Source: Gonatopus flavifemur (Eukaryota; Arthropoda; Insecta; Hymenoptera; Dryinidae). Taken from it: DNA of 64,000 bases. The notes beneath the pieces were generated by a model. The model saw only the letters and a list, made by a program, of their open reading frames with translations, searched no databases and was not told the origin of the DNA. Made by a program: the position numbers and the translations under genes. This document shows, one piece after another, positions 57,713 through 64,000 of the stretch; positions within the stretch are counted from its first letter, which is position 1; each line of letters begins with the position of its first letter. The DNA is taken from contig JAFFJZ010000007.1 in NCBI GenBank assembly GCA_018340375.1, forward strand, positions 8,432,001 through 8,496,000, read 5' to 3'.

Positions 57713-58757
57713 CCACGTATCATTTGTATATTCAACGCAAAATGAAAATTTGGTTGATTTCAAGGTGCAAAGTCTATAATTCTGCGTTTTACCGAAAGGA
57801 TTACGTAGAAGCACCTATTATATTATTTTACTGCATTCTTTCCCCTGAATTGGGATCAAAATACGGAAGTTGAACTATCTGAAGTCAAGTTTGGAAAATA
57901 CCATTTTTCTTCCGTTGAAATTGAATATTCTTTTCCATCTGACTGTACTGCACGGAGAAAAATTATAATGTAAATTTAACACCAGTGCATAGATAAACCT
58001 TTAAACGTAATTTCTACATTAATTTTGATGGAACTCACATGATACATACATGATCATTGCTTTGGAACAATGTAAAAATTACGCCAATCCAAAAATATAT
58101 TTATTATGATATTATTGACCACGAACAATGTAAATTTTCCATTACACTCGACTGAATCTACTTTTCACGAACGTGATACCATAAGGCATGCTCAAGCACA
58201 TTTCCACTTATTCAATTCTACAGCAATCTAATGTACATTCAACAAGTACAGTTGCTAATGTTACTTATGCTTTCTTGAATGATAATCTGATTTATTTCCC
58301 AGGAATTTTATTCTCGTTCTCAAATATACAGTTACCGCAATCTGATGTGTATTCAACAATTGCTTCTGCAAAAACTACTCGCCTGTGTTGGTAATACTAC
58401 TGAGAAGCGTTGTAACACTCCTTTCAGTTCAAAATTATTAAAATCGCGTCACAAAGATGGCGCAAACCATTTCAACAGTTTTCCGCGAGTACCAGTTTGT
58501 TCCTACATTTGATATACATTAAAAACTTGGATCTCCACTCATAGCGTACGGTTAGTGGTAATGATAGAATAAAGCGACATAACCTTGTATTGTATCTTAT
58601 TGTAATATGTAATATGTAATAGGTAAGATGTAAGATGTATGTTGAGGTAATACATTCAAGCTGAGTGATTGAAGTTCATTTCACTGCTCAAAAATGCATT
58701 TGTATATATTGTCTCATTGCAAATTCAACAAAAAACACAACAGCAAGAATTAATTGG
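57713..58757. other. No gene; solitary group B end and short repeats
   Basis: CACGGAGAAAAATTATAATG at 57954 looks like a group B left end (preceded by TG) but no right partner was found. Decayed tandem copies of GTAATATGTAA and GTAAGATGTAA lie at about 58600-58642. Confidence 0.4.
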
Positions 58758-58765
58758 GAAGATAC

Positions 58766-59474
58766 TAGGGGTGTGCGGGTACCCGAGTTATCGGGTTTTT
58801 ATCGGGTCGGGTCGGGTCGGGTTTTTCAATTACACGAGTTTTTCGGGTACCCGATTACATTCGGGTAATTCAAATATAGCAAACGTTTTCCTCAGCAGGA
58901 AATATTGTGACAGCAACTCGATCAAGATTGCTGACAAAACATGTGGAAGAGTTGTTCTTCCTCCATTCAAATTTAAAAATATGAAAAAAGAATGATATTC
59001 ATAAGCAGAATATTTATTTTCATTGATGATCAAGATTCTATATTGTGGTTACTAAATACGAAAATAGATAATATATTATTTATGAAATATGAATGTGATT
59101 ATATTTTTTAATTGAATCGAAAAATAAATATAAACATTCCATGAAGCAATTTGGAGATTTCTTAATGCGCTGCATAATCAATTACATGGAGTAACAACCC
59201 TAATAGACTTGTAGTGAATATGACATTCTTCATATTAGAATTGAATTCATATGAAATCCCCTTATTCCTACAATCGCTCAAGACAATTTGTCCTTAACAT
59301 ATCAACGGCAATGGCAACTTCGAATAGAAGTTGAAAATATTAAATTTAAGCGATTTTATTATATTCGGGTACCCGACTTGGAAAACCCGATTTAATCGGG
59401 TACCCGACCCGAAAAGAAATACAAATACCCGAACCCGACCCGACCCGATAAAAAGTGCTAACCACACACCCCTA
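58766..59474. mobile_element. hAT MITE, 709 bp, 8-bp duplication
   Basis: The ends are TAGGGGTGTGCGGGTACCCG and, on the other strand, TAGGGGTGTGTGGTTAGCAC. GAAGATAC lies at 58758-58765 and 59475-59482. Sub-terminal zones are arrays of GGGTCGGGTCGGG and CGGGTACCCGA. Eight-base duplication and TAGGG ends define hAT. The interior is AT-rich with no recognisable transposase. Confidence 0.92.
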
Positions 59475-59729
59475 GAAGATACCATTTTTTTTATTTCAAC
59501 TGTCAGTGAAAATTCATAAAAATGCGGCAGAAATAATGTAAAATTTTAATCACTCAAATTTTATCCCCATCTTCGTGGCTTTTGGAAAATTAACAAAAAA
59601 TTGTTGTAACTATTATCGTAGTTCTCGCGTATGCATAAAATATATAAATGAGCGATTAAAATTTTATTCAAAAATCCTAACATGTATTTTACATCAGACT
59701 GATGTACAAATTTCATAAGTTTGAAGTAA

Positions 59730-60643
59730 CCCATACAGGGTTCATCAATTGGCCCAATAATGGCACGTTACTGGACCACAAACGGCGTTCTTCGCCCGAT
59801 AATGGCGCCCATTAATGGCTCATCAATGGTTAATTGCTGGATGATAACGTGGGTCCAGTAATGGCAATAAATAATGGGCCATGTATAGAATTATTGATTG
59901 GCCCAGTAATGGGGCTAAATGATCCCGATTTATGGCCAGAAATTTCAGGATGATGTTCGAATATTAGCCATCAATGCGATATGACTGCGTTCCAGAATAA
60001 TCGGTTCAGTATTACTTCAAATGAGTGGTCAAGTGTTAATCCAAAACACTTTATTGTTTTTGTTTTAGGGAAATTTGTCATTCCAGTTTACACAAGATCA
60101 GAAATGGATTTTTTTTTCTGAATAGATTTGGGTTCCCGATATTTCCACAATCTCAAATATAAAATTATACGAGTCAAAAGCACTCTCGATAAATCAGTTG
60201 AATTTAGTTGCTTATTCCTTCAAATTGTTTGTTTTTTACATGAGAAAATGATTGATTATCTGTGTAAATAAGAATTTATTTGAATCATGTAAAACGTATT
60301 TGATGGATGTGAATTATTTATTCAGCGTAATAGAAATAAGGCCAAAACAAACTTTTTTCACGGATGATTACGAATACAATACATCCAACTTTGAAATCCA
60401 TTTCACTTAGTAATAAACCATATTTCAGTCAGTCACGGGGAATCAGTTGTTGGCCGTTCACTATAGCCGTACATCGGCTGATTATCGGCTGATTATCGGC
60501 TGTCTCCATTGCTGGTCTTTTTTATCAGCCAGTGGTGGGCCACACTTGTTCCAATGATGTGAATCCATTGTTGGCTATTTGATGGGAGCCATACATGGGC
60601 CGATTGTTGGCTGTGTGTACATTATCGGGGTTTCCTGTATGGG
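59730..60643. mobile_element. Group A element (CCCATACAGG ends), 914 bp
   Basis: The left end is CCCATACAGGGTTCATC and the right end, reverse-complemented, is CCCATACAGGAAACCCCG. AA lies at 59728-59729 and 60644-60645. The left sub-terminal zone (59750-59940) is an array of TGGCCCANTAATGG-like words; the right (60440-60620) of ATCGGCTG and TTGGC words. No coding capacity. Confidence 0.78.
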
Positions 60644-60729
60644 AAATATCGCTTGTCATATTGTTTATTTTTTATTCATGACGGCAATAAAATTTACATT
60701 TGATATATGTAATAGTTATGAAGTACGTA

Positions 60730-61024
60730 CACGGAGAAAATGTATTGACGAAAAATTACTCAAAGTTGAGTAAAACGGGGACATAGTGGCATTCCCGCGA
60801 AGTTTAAAATCCGGTCGAGTTCATTTTACTCGACTACAGATGAAAATAAACTCAAATGTTTTCATTATTTCAACAAGTTGAATACTTCTGAAAAACATCT
60901 GAATTGATTTTCATCTGTAGTCGAGTAAAATTAAGTCAACTGGATTTTCAACTTCGCGGGAATGCCACTATGTCCTCGTTTTACTCAACTTTGAATAATT
61001 TGTCGTCAATATATTTTCTCCGTG
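60730..61024. mobile_element. Group B palindrome (CACGGAGAAAAT ends), 295 bp
   Basis: The ends are CACGGAGAAAATGTATTGAC and, on the other strand, CACGGAGAAAATATATTGAC. TA lies on both sides. The arms pair along about 130 bp (ACTCAAAGTTGAGTAAAACG and its inverse; CATTCCCGCGAAGTT and its inverse). It contains nested TACTCAA and TTGAGTA palindromes. Confidence 0.85.
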
Positions 61025-61026
61025 TA

Positions 61027-62360
61027 TGTTAAAATGACATCAAATTGCGGTAGAATTGCGACGTTTTCAATTTACAGCAAAAATTATGTAGAATTTCCAC
61101 CGCAGAAATGCTATCCCTATATTTACATGTGGATTTTGTCAAATTTATCGCAATTGCTGTATCTGCTACCCCAAATTTTTCTCTGTGTGTAGTATTTTTT
61201 TCGGGAGAAACAATCTTTCCCCTTCAAAAGACTATGGTTCATTTGATTTTTGTTTCAAAAATTTTCAAATCTTCGAAAGGCTATGGAAGAAAACCCTTTT
61301 TACCCGTTTTGTTGCTCAAATGTTGAAAAATCAATGTCTAAACAATGTCCTCTAGCAATTAATATTGTAGACTCTTAAAATAGACCGCTTGAACTAACTC
61401 CATGAATTTTCACAGGGTTTTTTCTATCATATCACAAGGTAATTCAAAATAGGATTCAAGATATGAATGAACCCATTACCGTCGAATGGTTATCATCAAC
61501 AGGTGCTTAAAAACATGTTACCATTTGAAAGTTAAACCATGCCGCAGTCATAGTCACCTCAGTAATTCTATAATGCGGGAGGTGCCCAGTTGCAAATTCC
61601 TGGATGGACGAGATTCCCAAATTCGTGAGCAGACTCAGGATCCTCACTCCAGATCCGCCAAGTTTTGCTCGGGATGGATTAGGTTCTTCCACTTTGACCA
61701 TTCGGATTCCCGTCTCGCAGGTCCCAGGCGGGGATTTGAGTGGCCCCGCGCGGGGAGGATCTAAGCCCGCATGCAAATTTGGGAATCTCGTTCATCCGGG
61801 AATTTGCAGCAGAAAAGAAACATTCGGAGAATGGGAAAACGATGAAAAAACCTAGACTGGTTGAAAAAGAGCTTTTTCACAGAATAACGGAAGACAAAAA
61901 ATTTTAAAGAAGAAAGGCAGAAGGCAAGGAGAAAGATGAAGAATAGAAATGGTATTCTAAAAATAGAAAAATCAATCACGTTGATACTGAAAAGGCTGGA
62001 ACTGCAATTGTGAAATCGTGTTGTCCCTAATCGAACAATTTTGAGAAAGGAGGATTTTATTTCAATTAGCTCCTCAGATGAGAATAAATACTTTGATTTT
62101 TTTGGACGAATGGTCAAATGTTAACCATAATTAGTCTAGATATCTCCTCAATTGCTATCATTTATTGGAAGAGATATTCAGTCCCACTGTTGAAAATTGT
62201 TTGAAATTTCATAACTTCTTTTAATCAAATTTGTGACTGGAATTCTAAATTCTTGGTATTTGAAGTGAAAATTCGTTTACAAGTGATTGAAATTTCAAAT
62301 TCTTAATATATTATATTACACATTCATATAAATTTTCTTGAACTGAAATTTCATGCACAT
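61027..62360. other. No supported gene apart from one inverted repeat
   Basis: AT-rich unique sequence surrounding the GC-rich inverted repeat at 61592-61807. ORFs near 61760-62117 have no recognisable domain. Confidence 0.4.
61592..61807. repeat. GC-rich inverted repeat, 216 bp
   Basis: GCAAATTCCTGGATGGACGA at the left pairs with the right end, which reads GCAAATTCCCGGATGAACGA when reverse-complemented; pairing continues through GATTCCCAAATT. The centre is GC-rich (GGCCCCGCGCGGGGAGG), very unlike the rest of the window. It is probably a MITE; target duplication unresolved. Confidence 0.6.
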
Positions 62361-62565
62361 CCCAGATAACATATGAGTTTGTTAGACTTGTGATTCGACT
62401 GTTTTGGACTTGTTATTGACAACCTTGTCAGTGTAAGGTTGCTACAACTCTCCTGCAAGGGTTTTGTAAGCACGTAACCTTGTCGTGTCTCAACTAGAAG
62501 GCTCATGTCAACCTCGTCACAAGATTGCCTGACAACATTGTAGCAGGGCTAAATTGCTATCTAGG
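62361..62565. mobile_element. Group A MITE (CCCAGATAACAT ends), 205 bp
   Basis: The left end CCCAGATAACATATG matches the 89-bp element at 33671. The right end, reverse-complemented, is CCTAGATAGCAATTTAGC, more diverged. AT lies on both sides. The interior repeats AACCTTGTCAG and CAACCTCGTCAC words. Confidence 0.55.
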
Positions 62566-62643
62566 ATGTATTTTGAATTTTCAGTTACGTAATTGGAAAT
62601 CGCCTCCTTTATATTTGAAGTATTGTCCGGAAATGTTCAACAG

Positions 62644-62804
62644 CCCCAGTAGAAATGCTCTAGCGATTCATTGGTTTTGTAACACTTATCCCAACGCGAA
62701 ACTAGAAAACTTGCCAGTAACTTGCAAGTTACTAGCAAATGTCTGGTTATTCCGTAGAACAGGTGTTATAAAACCAATGAATCGCTAAAGCATTCCTATT
62801 AGGG
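62644..62804. mobile_element. Group A palindrome (CCCCAGTAGAAATGC ends), 161 bp
   Basis: The left end is CCCCAGTAGAAATGCTCTAG and the right end, reverse-complemented, is CCCTAATAGGAATGCTTTAG. The arms continue through CGATTCATTGGTTTT(G/A)T. AG lies at 62642-62643 and 62805-62806, non-palindromic. The centre has AACTTGCCAGTAACTTGCAA, itself partly repeated. Confidence 0.82.
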
Positions 62805-62810
62805 AGTGCC

Positions 62811-62900
62811 TGTTGTTGTCCACAATATTCATAAATTAAGACAAAATCAGCCTAAAAATCAAATATGAAGACAAAAACCATCCAAATTTCTCGACCCGGG
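62811..62900. repeat. Half copy of the CCCGGGTCGA family
   Basis: ACAAAATCAGCCTAAAAATC through CAAATTTCTCGACCCGGG matches the right halves of the elements at 5726-5894 and 57474-57710. No left half was found, so it is truncated. Confidence 0.65.
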
Positions 62901-62912
62901 ATGTACCACCCA

Positions 62913-63165
62913 CACTGTAAAAAATGTGGGAAGTTTTCCTGCACACGGTTGGTGAATTTTGTCCCCTCATTGTGGGGGAATTGTTTTTCTATCAAGAATG
63001 AGGGATTTTTTCACCAATTTGAGGAATTATTTTGTGTTTTAGGTGTTGAATACTCTACCGATCAAAGAAAAGTCCACCAAATTATGGTGAAAAATTCCCC
63101 ACGTATGGAGAACCTTTGCTGCCACCATTTTTTGGGGGAGAATTCCACAATCATCTTTTACAGTG
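62913..63165. mobile_element. Group B MITE, inverted relative of the 23.7-kb copy, 253 bp
   Basis: The ends are CACTGTAAAAAATGTGGG and, on the other strand, CACTGTAAAAGATGATTGTG. CA lies at 62911-62912 and 63166-63167, a non-palindromic direct repeat. The right part (TTTGCTGCCACCATTTTTTG) is the inverse of the start of the element at 23688. Confidence 0.82.
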
Positions 63166-63167
63166 CA

Positions 63168-64000
63168 TGAACGCTTGTATTCTTCTCAAATTTGTGCATT
63201 TTACAGTACAATTAATACAGTAGTTTTCCTACAATAAAGGTATGAATCTGAAAAAAATATTTATTCATACACATTGCGTTCGTTAGGGATCGATTCGATC
63301 GATTCTGAAATTCGTAACATTTCATCATGGTAAAAGTCATAGCTCTTGTATGAAATTTCATGTGATTTTTGTGTGTCATTTGAAGCATATTCCACACAAT
63401 TTCATCCCAACCATTCCAAGCTGTATCATGACATAATACCACCACGAATTCTGGGATACTTGTATACTCGTATACGTTATACGTATCGGATTTGATCATC
63501 TATACATAGGTGTAATATGTATGTGGTTGGATTCAATATAATACATGATTGGTTTGCCGAGATTCTTCGTATCGATGCGCTTAATTACCTCCACAGATGT
63601 TGTAATATACCCGATACCGGATACCTTCATATTGGAAAAACTGCTGTCCTTTCATCATTTCTACTACATTAAATTTCATATACGTAGACGCCATCATCGT
63701 TCGACAAACCTACTATTTCTCTCCTATTTTTCACAATTACAATTTTTTTCCCGACAATTTGCTTACCCATCGTTTCCCGTTCATCTGAAAGAATTTTTTC
63801 ATTCCTCTTCCCAGTTATACCGATGTTTAATCGAGTTCTCATCCGAGTGGAAATTCGATGTCTCAAAAAATTCGCCTTGATTTTTCAATGTTTTTCCACA
63901 TTAGTTTCATGATTATTCAAGATTGATGTTCAATTTCCTTTGGAAAATCTTGTTTGTTGCCCATCTTAACCCTGAGGGAAAAGATGATTGAAATACAATT
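63168..64000. other. No supported gene
   Basis: AT-rich unique sequence up to the window edge. Opposing ORFs at 63545-63880 and 63669-63866 overlap and have no recognisable domain. Confidence 0.4.

Noticed and set aside
57954..58150. A complete group B element starting CACGGAGAAAAATTATAATG
   Set aside because: No inverted partner downstream within 1 kb; kept only as a solitary end.

Overview
This is AT-rich eukaryotic DNA, most likely from an insect genome. The evidence is three different mariner (D34D) transposon copies, hAT elements, tRNA-derived SINE-like pieces, many short non-autonomous inverted-repeat elements (MITEs), insect-type microsatellites, and no operons or ribosome binding sites. 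A hymenopteran, perhaps a parasitoid wasp, is my guess; nothing in the window proves it. I find no intact host protein-coding gene, rRNA or functional tRNA. Nearly all ORFs are chance or belong to decayed transposons.

Layout. 1-10 kb: scattered palindromic MITEs. 10.2-16.6 kb: an insertion nest five layers deep. A decayed transposon ORF (11084-11260 + 16317-16614) is split by a CACGG-ended element, which holds a mariner, which holds a CCCATG-ended element, which holds a 1.56-kb foldback. The mariner coding region is split by a further MITE. 19.7-23.4 kb: a second CCCATG-ended element holds a 2.44-kb hAT foldback with a perfect 8-bp target duplication and an ORF crossing its loop. 25-27 kb: small MITEs. 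29.8-34.3 kb: a Himar1-like mariner broken by four insertions, one of which carries its own hAT element. 35.1-35.9 kb: two 216-bp copies of one MITE in opposite orientation. 36-43.6 kb and 46.2-49.4 kb: mostly unique sequence with possible regulatory stretches. 43.6-46.2 kb: a CCC-ended element holding a second, older foldback. 49.4-50.4 kb: a third mariner with two CACGG elements inside. 50.5-64 kb: more MITEs, a PIF/Harbinger-like palindrome, a hAT MITE, a 1.3-kb CACTG element and a SINE-like insert.

Main pattern. Two groups dominate, and both make 2-bp target-site duplications. Group A (19 copies) has CCC...GGG ends and duplicates any dinucleotide. Group B (11 clear copies) has CACTG or CACGG ends and in every case duplicates a pyrimidine-purine dinucleotide. 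Several insertions lie inside recognisable transposase coding sequence. Removing the insert plus one duplicate copy there restores the reading frame, which is internal proof of the boundaries. No transposase for either group is visible here, so they must be moved in trans. Their superfamily is left open: ISL2EU-like for A and CMC/EnSpm-like for B are candidates from duplication length and terminal bases only.
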